A stretch of DNA of 64,000 nucleotides from Oryzomicrobium sp. (lineage in GTDB: Bacteria; Pseudomonadota; Gammaproteobacteria; Burkholderiales; Rhodocyclaceae): positions 1-64,000 of the forward strand of contig NZ_JAJTBG010000015.1 in the NCBI RefSeq assembly GCF_021287045.1. The letters are read 5' to 3'. The translations under genes were made by a program, and so were the position numbers. The notes under the pieces were generated by a model that was not told the DNA's origin, searched no databases, and was given only the letters and a program-made list of their open reading frames with translations. Below, piece after piece: positions 34,041 to 41,919 of the stretch (positions are counted from its first letter, which is position 1; each line of letters opens with the position of its first letter).

Positions 34041-34343
34041 TCAGTCGGCCAGCCCGGCGGCGGCCAGCAGGTCGCCCTGGACGAGCCGGGGCGGAACGGC
34101 GAGCAGGGTCTCGAAGCGGGCCAGGGCCGCCTGGAGCGGCGGCGAGGCCAGGTGGGCGGAACAGGCCGCGTCGTCCCGGTACAGCTCGTAGACGATGAAG
34201 CCGTGGGGCACGTCGCGGCGGCGGTGCACCGCGTAGGTCCGGTTGCCCGGCTCCTGGGCGGTGCTGCGCACCAGGTCGCGCAGGATGGCTTCGACGGCGG
34301 CATCGCTGTCGGGGCGGGCGGTCAGTTCGGCGAGCAGCAACAT
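34041..34343 (-). CDS. Antibiotic biosynthesis monooxygenase-like (ABM) protein
   Basis: 100 residues of the ABM/YgiN ferredoxin-like fold: MLLLAELTARPDSDAAVEAILRDLVRSTAQEPGNRTYAVHRRRDVPHGFIVYELYRDDAACSAHLASPPLQ. Members include quinol monooxygenases and heme-degrading IsdG-like enzymes; many are of unknown substrate. The HxxS/ P-L-Q-type segment in the second half is normal for the group. It follows the AraC gene on the same strand with only 9 nt between, so it is probably co-transcribed and controlled by that regulator. Confidence 0.88.
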   Translation of the reverse strand: MLLLAELTARPDSDAAVEAILRDLVRSTAQEPGNRTYAVHRRRDVPHGFIVYELYRDDAACSAHLASPPLQAALARFETLLAVPPRLVQGDLLAAAGLAD

Positions 34344-34352
34344 GGGGGCTCC

Positions 34353-35357
34353 TTAGCGTGAGGTGGGGGAAGGAGTTGTCAGGATGCCCGCCGACGAGCC
34401 GGGCGGATTGTAGAAATGCGTCCTCCCGGCCAGCAGCGCCCGGTACTGGCCCGGCGTCAGGCGGGCCAGGGCGCGGAAGTCGCGGATGCAGTGGGCCTGG
34501 TCGTAGTAGCCCAGGGCCAGGGCCGTATCGGTGAGGGAGGCGTCGGGTGCCAGGGCCAAGCGGCGGGCGGTCTTTTGCAGCCGCACCAGACGCTTCCAGG
34601 CCACCGGGGCGAGGCCGGTTAGGGCGCCGACGCGCCGCTCCAGCTGGCGCCGCCCCAGGCCCAGGCTAGCGGCCAGGCGGTCGATGCCGGCGTCGGCCAT
34701 GTCTCCATCCGGGGTCACGTCTATCGCGGACTTCCCGTTTCTTCCAGCCGCATCGCCAGCCCATGGCGCCCCGGCCGGAGACTGGCGGTAGAGCCGGTCC
34801 ACGGCGGCTTCGGCCAGGGCGTCGGGGGCCTCGGGGCGCAGCCGGGCGCCCAGGAAGGCGTGCAGCAGGGCGGCCCGGGCGGGCAGGGAAGGGGTCTCGG
34901 CGAGCCGCGCCGCCAGCACCGCGCCGGCCGGCCCCCAGAGGTCCCGGGGCGTCAGCGGCGCATCGGCCAGTTCGGCGCCGGGGATGGGGGTGAAGCGGTG
35001 GATCATGCCGGCGCGAAAGCGCACGGCGATGAAATCGACCCGGGGCGCCGGCAGCAGGTGCAGGACGCGGCGGCGCAGGGCCAGCAGGTGGGCGTCGGGC
35101 AAGGCCTGAGCCGGGGGCGGGATTTCCTCCCGGGCATTGCGGGCCTCCCCATTTGCCGCTGCGGAGGCCAGGGCTTGGAAGGGGGCTTCCCGGTGGAAAT
35201 AAATCTCGGCACCGGTGCCCGGTAGCAGCAGGGGCAGGGGAATGGACGCCTGGCCCGGATTCCGTGCCGACGCAGGAAACTCCGGCGATTGCCAACCCCA
35301 GAAGCGGTCGATGAAGGGCCGCAATTGCAAGGCGGGGCGTAGGTGGAAGATGCGCAT
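34353..35357 (-). CDS. AraC-family transcriptional regulator
   Basis: 334 residues. The C-terminal ~100 residues carry the AraC DNA-binding domain (IDRLAASLGLGRRQLERRVGALTGLAPVAWKRLVRLQKTARRLA...TDTALALGYYDQAHCIRDFRALARLTPGQYRALLAG). The N-terminal sensor region (LRPFIDRFWGWQ..., IYFHREAPF) resembles AraC proteins with a DUF6597-type domain. It is followed by the ABM protein gene after 9 nt, which may be its target. The inducer cannot be told from sequence. Confidence 0.88.
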   Translation of the reverse strand: MRIFHLRPALQLRPFIDRFWGWQSPEFPASARNPGQASIPLPLLLPGTGAEIYFHREAPFQALASAAANGEARNAREEIPPPAQALPDAHLLALRRRVLHLLPAPRVDFIAVRFRAGMIHRFTPIPGAELADAPLTPRDLWGPAGAVLAARLAETPSLPARAALLHAFLGARLRPEAPDALAEAAVDRLYRQSPAGAPWAGDAAGRNGKSAIDVTPDGDMADAGIDRLAASLGLGRRQLERRVGALTGLAPVAWKRLVRLQKTARRLALAPDASLTDTALALGYYDQAHCIRDFRALARLTPGQYRALLAGRTHFYNPPGSSAGILTTPSPTSR

Positions 35358-35564
35358 CGGACGTTGCGAGTCAGGGGGCGGCAGACACTGGCGAGGTCAC
35401 AGTCCCCACAGGATGAGAGTGCCGGTACCGGTCAAGCCAGAAGAGCAGGGGAGTCCATGTTGTTTTTTCATCATGGATGAAGACCAGGGGGGAGCAACGG
35501 CTCGGGCGGCTGACTCGCGCTGGGCATGGCCGATCCTATGAATGATGGCCGTTGCTGCTGGCGT

Positions 35565-37085
35565 TTAGAGGCCAAAATCCGGCAAGTCCGTTTCGGTGGG
35601 GATTTTGACGAGGCATTTCGTCTTGTCCTGGTCGGGATAGCGTTTGATTATCTTGGTGACTATCCCCGTCTTGCCATCACCGAGTTTGACTTTGGCGCCT
35701 GGAATCGGAGATCCCTTCACCGTCATTTCCGTGTCCTCGACGTCGGAGAGAAATGGTGTCGGCGGCGGGCTCATGTAGCCCGGGTAGTCATGCCGCTTGG
35801 CATCGGTGAAGTCCTTGCCTGGCTTGTGGATGCTGGGTGTGGGATAGGGGTTGTACCTTGCAGCCGTTCTGCCCATGGTGCTCTGGTAGGCCTGTTGTCC
35901 GACATTCTTGGGACGCACCTTGTTGGTGTCGCGGTAGTTGGTGGTGCCAGTGTTGTCTGTGCTCAGGTCGTCATAGCCCGTGGGGGTCGATCTACGGTAA
36001 AAGATGGTGCTGGGGTAAGCGATTCCCATGGCGCCAACGCTGATGTCATGGTTGATCTGAGTGAATGGAAGATCGGATTTGATCGCAGCGTTCTCGATCT
36101 GGTTATATCTCCAACTCGATGTTCCGCCGTTACTCTGGGTGGAGTCGCTTTCGGCCGTGTATGTCCGAGGGTCGGTATCCATCGTGGATTCGTCATCGTC
36201 GGTACTTATCTGGTTTTGTGCCAGTGCGAATGCATGGCCCCTGACTTGGCCTGGGACCGTTGGCAGGCCTCCATAGGTCGCTTCCGATCGTTTGATCGGT
36301 TTCTTATATTTCTTCTTTTTCGTGGGCTGGATGTGCATGCCGAGATTCAGCCCGCCCTGGTTCATGATCAATGACGGCGCGTCGGGATTGCCGAAGGTCA
36401 GCGGGATCGTGTCTGTCGTCGGCGGATTGAACTGATGTTGATAGAGAAAATAGGAATTCCCCGAGCCTACAGGCATCTTTGCCCAATAGTGGTCCTTTCC
36501 GGAAGGCGGCATCATCTTTTCGTCGATGTTGTGAGCGCCCGGCGCCGTTTCTGAAATCTGCTGACTGCTTGGTTGGTAGAGCGTGGCGAAGCGGACGTCC
36601 TGGGCAAACTCATGCCCCTGTTTGAGTTTGGCGGAGGATATTTTTTTCTCGGTCGGCGCTTGAATTCCGCTGGATGACTGTTGCCCGGTGGCAGCCTTGA
36701 GGTATTGGAGCAGGTGGTTGTCGTCGTTGAAGGAATAGATCGTACTGCGGTCGTCGTTGAGTCTTTTGAATTCGGCTTCCAGCCCTTCTTTCTGCAGATA
36801 TTCCGTGATTTCCTTCGTCATGTTGACGGTACGTGGAATGGGCCTATCGCCGACCTTGATCGCACGCTGAACCACGGAGTGGGCCCCTCCGCCAGTATTT
36901 CCGGGCGCATTTTCATGGCTGTCCGCGAGGGCCTGCAACTGGGTGAGCGCCGAAACGATCCGACTCTTATCCGCGGCGCGCTGATAAACCCCCTGGGCTG
37001 GTGCGTCGCTACTCGTGCCGAGACGGCTGGCTGGCGGTTGTTGATCCGTGAATGAGGGTCTTTTTGCCAGGCGTGCCGTTGTCAT
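35565..37085 (-). CDS. Orphan low-GC protein with effector/DUF4157-like N-terminal motifs
   Basis: 506 residues in a gene visibly poorer in G+C than its neighbours, suggesting recent transfer. The N-terminus carries YQRAADKS (34-41), QLQALAD (49-55) and VVQRAIKVGD (71-80), motifs I associate with the leader of extracellular contractile injection system effectors and DUF4157-linked proteins. The central ~300 residues are polar, with KKKKYKKPIKR at about 260 and Pro-rich segments; I recognise no enzymatic motif. The C-terminal ~50 residues (GAKVKLGDGKTGIVTKIIKRY) look like a small SH3/KOW-like barrel. ATG 37085 follows GAGGAG. No obvious immunity gene lies next to it. Confidence 0.65.
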   Translation of the reverse strand: MTTARLAKRPSFTDQQPPASRLGTSSDAPAQGVYQRAADKSRIVSALTQLQALADSHENAPGNTGGGAHSVVQRAIKVGDRPIPRTVNMTKEITEYLQKEGLEAEFKRLNDDRSTIYSFNDDNHLLQYLKAATGQQSSSGIQAPTEKKISSAKLKQGHEFAQDVRFATLYQPSSQQISETAPGAHNIDEKMMPPSGKDHYWAKMPVGSGNSYFLYQHQFNPPTTDTIPLTFGNPDAPSLIMNQGGLNLGMHIQPTKKKKYKKPIKRSEATYGGLPTVPGQVRGHAFALAQNQISTDDDESTMDTDPRTYTAESDSTQSNGGTSSWRYNQIENAAIKSDLPFTQINHDISVGAMGIAYPSTIFYRRSTPTGYDDLSTDNTGTTNYRDTNKVRPKNVGQQAYQSTMGRTAARYNPYPTPSIHKPGKDFTDAKRHDYPGYMSPPPTPFLSDVEDTEMTVKGSPIPGAKVKLGDGKTGIVTKIIKRYPDQDKTKCLVKIPTETDLPDFGL

Positions 37086-37512
37086 CGGGAGGCTCCTCGA
37101 TTCGGCGTCGGAACACGCCAGGTCAGGGGAGACCAAACGTCCATGCTTTTTTCGCCTTGCGGGTGTTGAATCGCCTGGAGCCGCCGGTGTGGCTGGGGCA
37201 TAGCCAATTCGTAAGGTAGGTATTTCATTGTGTATATGCGGTACTGGATAAGAACCATTCTCGATGACAACAAGATTATCCCGACCATGGGAACGCAGCA
37301 AGAAAGGGTAACTTCAAGCCTCGCGCCAATCCCGCCGGATCGTTGTCCGTGCCTTCTGGATATGAATGGGGAATCAACCGCGCCAGCCTTATGTGACAGT
37401 ACTTATGTGACGGTACTGAATTGGTGCTTCGGCGCCGTGCGGTGGCAACAAAAATCCCGCCGAAGCGGGATTGGGGGGATTGGGGGCAAAAGAGCCAGGA
37501 GGCTCGCTTCGG
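37086..37512. other. Intergenic region with direct repeat and terminator
   Basis: 427 bases of mixed composition. It contains an adjacent 14-nt direct repeat TTATGTGACAGTAC / TTATGTGACGGTAC (37389-37416) and a terminator at 37453-37472. The promoter for the low-GC orphan gene must lie here. No supported gene. Confidence 0.5.
37453..37472 (-). terminator. Rho-independent terminator (minus strand)
   Basis: AATCCCGC (37453-37460) pairs with GCGGGATT (37465-37472) around CGAA; a run of A's to the left gives a U5 tract on the minus strand, ending the membrane-protein gene to its right. Confidence 0.8.
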
Positions 37513-38190
37513 TCAGGGATGGTAGTTCGTACCGTAGGGGTTGCCGCCCACATCCACGCCGCCGGCCATGGGCAGGCCCGAGGCCGGGTTGATGCCGGGG
37601 GCTCCGTAGGGATTGCCCCTGGCGTCGACGCCTCCCGGGTCGCCGGTCATCGGCAGGCCGGTGGTGGGATTGATGGCGGGCGCATCGAGATAGACCGGGT
37701 TGTTGCCGCTGGCGATGACCAGGGTGCGCCGGGTCCGGGACCGGATCAGGTCGACGAAATACCAGACGAGGCCGATGGCGAAGCCGGCGATGGCGCCCAG
37801 AAGGCCCCAGGCGGCGAACGCGTTGTCGAACACGTAGCCGGCGATGCCGGCGGCCAGGCCCAGGGCGATGCTGAGGCCCAGGGTGTATTGCAGGGAGGTG
37901 AAGAACAGGATCACTCCGGCGATGCCGGCGACCCACAGGCCGACCTTTTTGGCGCGGCTCCAGGCGTCGTTCGATTCCGCCCCGGCGGCCTTGGCGCTGT
38001 TCTGGACCGCGTTCTTCCGGTCGCCCTGGGCGGTGGCGGCGTTCTTTTTCGCGGCTTCCTTCGGCTTGGCCGTTTTCCGGGTTTCCGACGCAGCGGGGCG
38101 TCCGGACGAGTCGTCGTCGGCGGCAACGACGCCGCTGCACGAGAACAAGGCGATGAACAGGAGGCCGATGATCTTTTGACAGAGCGTCAT
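37513..38190 (-). CDS. Membrane protein of unknown function with C-terminal Gly-Asn-Pro repeats
   Basis: 225 residues. A signal peptide (MTLCQKIIGLLFIALFSCSGVVA) is followed by a Lys/Ala-rich soluble stretch, three hydrophobic segments (VGLWVAGIAGVILFFTSLQY, LGLSIALGLAAGIAGYVFD, WGLLGAIAGFAIGLVWYFVDL) and a C-terminal tail with two copies of INP(T/A)(T/S)GLPM...G(V)D..GNPYG. Not recognised as a known family. The repeated tail may be a binding or assembly motif. It is flanked by a terminator and looks monocistronic. Confidence 0.75.
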   Translation of the reverse strand: MTLCQKIIGLLFIALFSCSGVVAADDDSSGRPAASETRKTAKPKEAAKKNAATAQGDRKNAVQNSAKAAGAESNDAWSRAKKVGLWVAGIAGVILFFTSLQYTLGLSIALGLAAGIAGYVFDNAFAAWGLLGAIAGFAIGLVWYFVDLIRSRTRRTLVIASGNNPVYLDAPAINPTTGLPMTGDPGGVDARGNPYGAPGINPASGLPMAGGVDVGGNPYGTNYHP

Positions 38191-38432
38191 GGGGCGCAGT
38201 CCGGAAGGTCTGGTGAAAGCGGGCCGGAATTGTAACGCAGCGCCCCGGGGCGCTGCCCGGTTGTCCCGCGACCGGGAACGGCTTGTCGACTGAGGACAGT
38301 GGCGTGGCGCGCGTGGTTCCCCATGCGGGCCGGAAGGGGCTGGAAGGGGGGCGAGGAGGGCGGTGCGGGTGGCGACCGCATCGCCCGGGCGGCCCCTCGC
38401 CGGAGAACCGGGCGAAGGGCACCGCCGCGGGG

Positions 38433-39638
38433 TTACATGAAGTTACGGGTGTGCAGGGAGGCCAGCCGCCGGGCCGATTCTCCCTGAAAGCCGAGCTTGG
38501 CTAGCCGCGCTTCCCGGCCCCGGGCCATGTCCTGCAACAGCTCTTGGACCCGGGCGTAGCCGGCGGCGATGGCCGCCGGCTCGCTGCTGCCGGCCGCCAG
38601 CAGGATCAGGGCGTCGAACACTTCCTCGTTCAGGCCGGAGGTGCCGGCCAGGTGCTCGTAGCGGGCTTCCACGGCGTTGCCCAGGCGGGCCAGCAGGGCT
38701 GGTTCCAGGGCGATGTGCTGGCCCAGATGGGCCATGCCGAAGGCCACGTGGCGCGCTTCGTCCCGGGCGGCCAGGCGGGCGATCTGCCGGGTTACCGGGT
38801 CCGGGGCGTGGTGGTGCAGAAAATTGAGCAGGCTGACGAAAGTGCCTTCGCCGAGCACCGCCAGCAGGAACTGGGCGGTGGAAAAGTCAGGCTCGTCCAC
38901 CAGGGTCTTCAGCGACGCCTGCCCGCCGGCGGTGGACAGCCCGGGCTGACGGCCTTTGAGGGCGATGCGGCGGGTGAACACGTCGATGTGCCGGGCCTCG
39001 TCCGCCACCTGGATGGCCAGCAGCGCCTGCACTTCGCGGAAGTGAGGGTGGAGCTGGCCGAGAAAGCGGGCCGGCACCACCAGGGCGGCGTTTTCGTTTT
39101 CCACCATGTAGGTCATCACCTGGACCACCGCGTCCTCCACCTCGTCGGGCAGATCGCAAGGGGCCTGCCAGTCGATGGCGGTGTCGGCGTTCCACTGGGC
39201 GGCCACGGCCTCGGCGTAGAGGGTGGCGGCGCTGTCGGCCCAGACGTCCTCGCGCCGGGTGAGGCGGAAAGCGAAGGCGGGGCTGCCCGCCTCCACGGTG
39301 GCGCCCCGGGCGGCCAGGCCCCAGCGGGCATCGGCCTCCGCCCGCACGGCGCCGTCCGCGCCGGGGTCGATCGCCCCGGTGGCCGCCGCGCCGCGCCAGC
39401 GGCCGGCCTGGACCGCGCCCCGGGTGATGCGGGCGCAGGGGCGGCCGTCGCCGCCATCCTCGAAGGCCACGGGATGCCCCTGGCTGCGGCACCAGGCGGC
39501 CAGGGGGCCTTGCCAGCCCTCGCCCTGGCCGCGCACCTCCAGCACCTCGCCGACGGCTACCCGGCCCAGGGCCAGCTTGACCACCAGGTGGGCGCCGGCG
39601 TCGAAGCCGAGGGAATCAATATCGATAGTCGGCGGCAA
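38433..39638 (-). CDS. TusA-like / ferritin-like diiron fusion protein
   Basis: About 401 residues from the proposed TTG start at 39638 (416 from an ATG at 39683, which overlaps the upstream gene by 68 nt). Residues ~1-55 resemble a TusA/SirA-like domain (TIDIDSLGFDAGAHLVVKLALGRVAVGEVLEV), but the sulfur-carrying Cys-Pro motif is replaced by FDAG. A ferritin-like helical domain follows, with two E-x-x-H iron-site motifs in DEARHIDVF and DEARHVAFG, as in diiron oxidoreductases. Its gene overlaps the PhnD-like gene, suggesting coupling. An iron-dependent oxidase role is inferred; the true start is uncertain. Confidence 0.75.
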   Translation of the reverse strand: MPPTIDIDSLGFDAGAHLVVKLALGRVAVGEVLEVRGQGEGWQGPLAAWCRSQGHPVAFEDGGDGRPCARITRGAVQAGRWRGAAATGAIDPGADGAVRAEADARWGLAARGATVEAGSPAFAFRLTRREDVWADSAATLYAEAVAAQWNADTAIDWQAPCDLPDEVEDAVVQVMTYMVENENAALVVPARFLGQLHPHFREVQALLAIQVADEARHIDVFTRRIALKGRQPGLSTAGGQASLKTLVDEPDFSTAQFLLAVLGEGTFVSLLNFLHHHAPDPVTRQIARLAARDEARHVAFGMAHLGQHIALEPALLARLGNAVEARYEHLAGTSGLNEEVFDALILLAAGSSEPAAIAAGYARVQELLQDMARGREARLAKLGFQGESARRLASLHTRNFM

Positions 39639-40470
39639 GGATCTTCCCTTCGGCGTCGTAAAAGGCTTCGTCGTCCACCGCACGGTCCAGGGCCGCGTAG
39701 CCGCTGGTGCGGCCGGGGCGCCAGGCGCGCAGGCCTTCCAGTTCGAGCAGGGGGCGCACCGCCGGATCGTCCCAGGACATGCCCAGCAGCAGCTCGATGA
39801 AGCGTCCGATCAATTCACTGGGGGCGCCGGGGCTGACGGTGAAGTTGCAGTGGTCGTAGAGGCCGGTGCGGGCCAGGATGCGGGTCGCGCCGCTGGGCAG
39901 CACGCCCTCGTTGGCGAAGGCCAGGTAGTTGCCGTCGATCATCCAGGCCGCGTCGATCTCGCCGGCCATCAGGGCCTGGGCGGCATCGCGCTCGCCGCCG
40001 ATGTGGTCGCCGTGCTTGCCGCCGAGCACGTCGAAGCGGCGGGCGGTGTAGTCGCGGCCGGCGACCAGGCCGGCCTGGCGCAGGTGGTCGAGGGGGATGA
40101 GGGTGGCCTGGGGCGAGTCGATGGCGCCGAAGCCCACCCGCTTGCCGACCAGGGCGGTGCGGTCGGCGGGGCCGTCCTGGCGCACCACCAGCACCGAGGA
40201 CAGGTCCTGGTCCGTGTCGCGCATGGCCACGGCGGCGACCTCCAGCCCCCGGGCCCGGGCCATGCGCTCGGCGCGCACCCAGGCCAGGGGCGAGTTCCAG
40301 GCGAGGTGGAGGGTGCCGTCGAACTGGGCTTCCACCTGGCGTTCGTAGTTGGAATAGAGGACGAAATCGAACTCCAGGCCCTGGTCCCGAAACCAGGCCT
40401 TGAAGCCTTCCCAGATGGTGACGACCTTGGGGGCGTAGGCGACGGCGCCCATCACGAGGGGTTGGGTCAT
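39616..40470 (-). CDS. PhnD-like phosphate/phosphonate-type binding protein without signal peptide
   Basis: 284 residues resembling the periplasmic binding proteins of the PhnD family (VLYSNYERQVEAQFDGTLHLAWNSPLAWVRAERMA; IDSPQATLIPLDHLRQAGL; MAGEIDAAWMIDGNYLAFANEG). The N-terminus (MTQPLVMGAVAYAPKVVTIWEG) has no export signal, so it is probably cytoplasmic and not an importer subunit. No ABC permease or ATPase is nearby. It lies 9 nt after the acyl-CoA dehydrogenase gene and overlaps the next gene. Such signal-less homologues may bind a metabolite or act as enzymes. Confidence 0.82.
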   Translation of the reverse strand: MTQPLVMGAVAYAPKVVTIWEGFKAWFRDQGLEFDFVLYSNYERQVEAQFDGTLHLAWNSPLAWVRAERMARARGLEVAAVAMRDTDQDLSSVLVVRQDGPADRTALVGKRVGFGAIDSPQATLIPLDHLRQAGLVAGRDYTARRFDVLGGKHGDHIGGERDAAQALMAGEIDAAWMIDGNYLAFANEGVLPSGATRILARTGLYDHCNFTVSPGAPSELIGRFIELLLGMSWDDPAVRPLLELEGLRAWRPGRTSGYAALDRAVDDEAFYDAEGKILAADYRY

Positions 40471-40479
40471 GGCGCCTCC

Positions 40480-41634
40480 TCAGCCGAACACCGGCATGCT
40501 GCAGACGGCCTTGCCGATGAAGTCGTAGAGCACGTCTGCCGTGGGCGCCATGACGGTGGCGGCCCGGGCGTCGCGGAAGTGGCGTTCGACGCCGTGGTCC
40601 TTGCGGAAGGCGGCGCCGCCGCACACGCGCATGGCCAGGTCGGTGACCTCGGTGCCGGTCTCGGCAGCGGCGGCCTTCACTTCGAGCAGGCGAAGCATGG
40701 TGTCGGGGCGGCCTTGCTCGACGGCGTCCAGGGTGTCGAGGAGCAGGGTGCGCACCAGATCCACCTTGATGCGGGCGCGGCCCAGGTAGGCGCGCACCGT
40801 GGGCAGGTCGGCGATGGATTGGCCCAGGTGCTCGAAGCGGGTGGCGCTGACGTGGGCGATGGCCTTGGTCAGGGCCGCCTCCATGTTGCCCAGGGAGACG
40901 GCGGCGGTCATCAGGTTGAAGTAGGGGACCACGGTGCCCATCATGATGTCGAAGCCGCCACCGTCGGCGCCCAGGCGGGCATCGGCGCCGAGCCGCACAT
41001 TTTCGGCGGTGATCGGGGATGAGGCGTTGCCGCGCAGGCCCAGCCCTTCGAACTTGCCGACCACGGTCAGGCCCGGGGCATCGCCCGGCACCAGCCACAG
41101 GGTGCTGGCGCCTTCGGCCGCCACGGGGCGGCTCGACCAGACGTAGGAATCGGCCTCGCCGGCGGAAGTGATCATGCTCTTCTTGCCATCCAGGCGGATC
41201 GCGCCATCGGCGGCCGCGGCCGTGCCGACGGGGGCCCAGAAATGGCTGCGGGAGCCGGTTTCGGAGAAGGCCAGGGTGGAAACGTGGCGGCCGGCGGCGA
41301 CGGCGCGGCGCACCTCCAGGCTGCCGTGGGCCTCGATCACCGCCGTGGCGCAGTAGTGCATGCATAGCACCATGGCGGTGGAGGTACAGCTTTGGGCCAC
41401 CTTTTCCACCGCCAGGGCGGCGGCGCGGTGGCCCTGGCCCAGGCCGCCTACCTCGGGGCTGCTGATCAGTCCGAGCAGGCCGGCCTGGCCCAGGGCGTCG
41501 AGGGCGGCGCGGGGATAGGTGCCATTGGCGTCGACGTCGGCGGCGGCGGGGGCGACGACGCGGGCCACCACGTCGTCGATCTTGGTCAGGTTGGCGGCGA
41601 GCGCATCCGCCACGGGACGGTTGTCGTGGGTCAT
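40480..41634 (-). CDS. Acyl-CoA dehydrogenase family flavoprotein
   Basis: 384 residues with the acyl-CoA dehydrogenase layout: helical N-terminal domain, FSETGSRSHFW-type FAD segment, the beta domain (DGKKSMITSAGEADSYVWSSRP) and a helical C-terminal domain (RVCGGAAFRKDHGVERHFRDARAATVMAPTADVL). The R-D-A-R-x-x-x-x-M-x-P-x-x-D string near the C-terminus is typical of the acyl-CoA dehydrogenase superfamily. First gene of a three-gene operon. ATG 41634 has GGAGA upstream; a GTG at 41649 is also in frame. Substrate unknown; the PhnD-like and ferritin-like neighbours suggest this is not ordinary beta-oxidation. Confidence 0.88.
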   Translation of the reverse strand: MTHDNRPVADALAANLTKIDDVVARVVAPAAADVDANGTYPRAALDALGQAGLLGLISSPEVGGLGQGHRAAALAVEKVAQSCTSTAMVLCMHYCATAVIEAHGSLEVRRAVAAGRHVSTLAFSETGSRSHFWAPVGTAAAADGAIRLDGKKSMITSAGEADSYVWSSRPVAAEGASTLWLVPGDAPGLTVVGKFEGLGLRGNASSPITAENVRLGADARLGADGGGFDIMMGTVVPYFNLMTAAVSLGNMEAALTKAIAHVSATRFEHLGQSIADLPTVRAYLGRARIKVDLVRTLLLDTLDAVEQGRPDTMLRLLEVKAAAAETGTEVTDLAMRVCGGAAFRKDHGVERHFRDARAATVMAPTADVLYDFIGKAVCSMPVFG

Positions 41635-41919
41635 GGGGTCTCCATTCACATAGCCGCCCGGGCACGGAGTTGCCCGGGCTTAATCGCGGCCTGGGGCCAC
41701 GGCAAAATCGGCAGGCGGTACGCAGACCGCCGTTGCTGAACGGGATTCAAGGATTCAGGCCAGGGGGGATTTTGCCGCAACGGGCGCTATCCCGAGCGGG
41801 TTTCGTGCGTCCGCGCCGCGGGATGCAGCCCCTGCATCGAGCGCGGCCGGGGCGCGAAAACGGACACGCCCCGCACAGGGCGGGGCGTGTCGAAGCGGAG
41901 AGGGGACCGGGACTGGAAG
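41635..41919. other. Intergenic spacer with two hairpins
   Basis: GCCCGGGCA (41656-41664) pairs with TGCCCGGGC (41671-41679) in the acyl-CoA dehydrogenase leader. GACACGCCCCGC (41863-41874) pairs with GCGGGGCGTGTC (41880-41891), followed on the minus strand by a short U run, ending the MBL gene. No gene seen. Confidence 0.55.
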
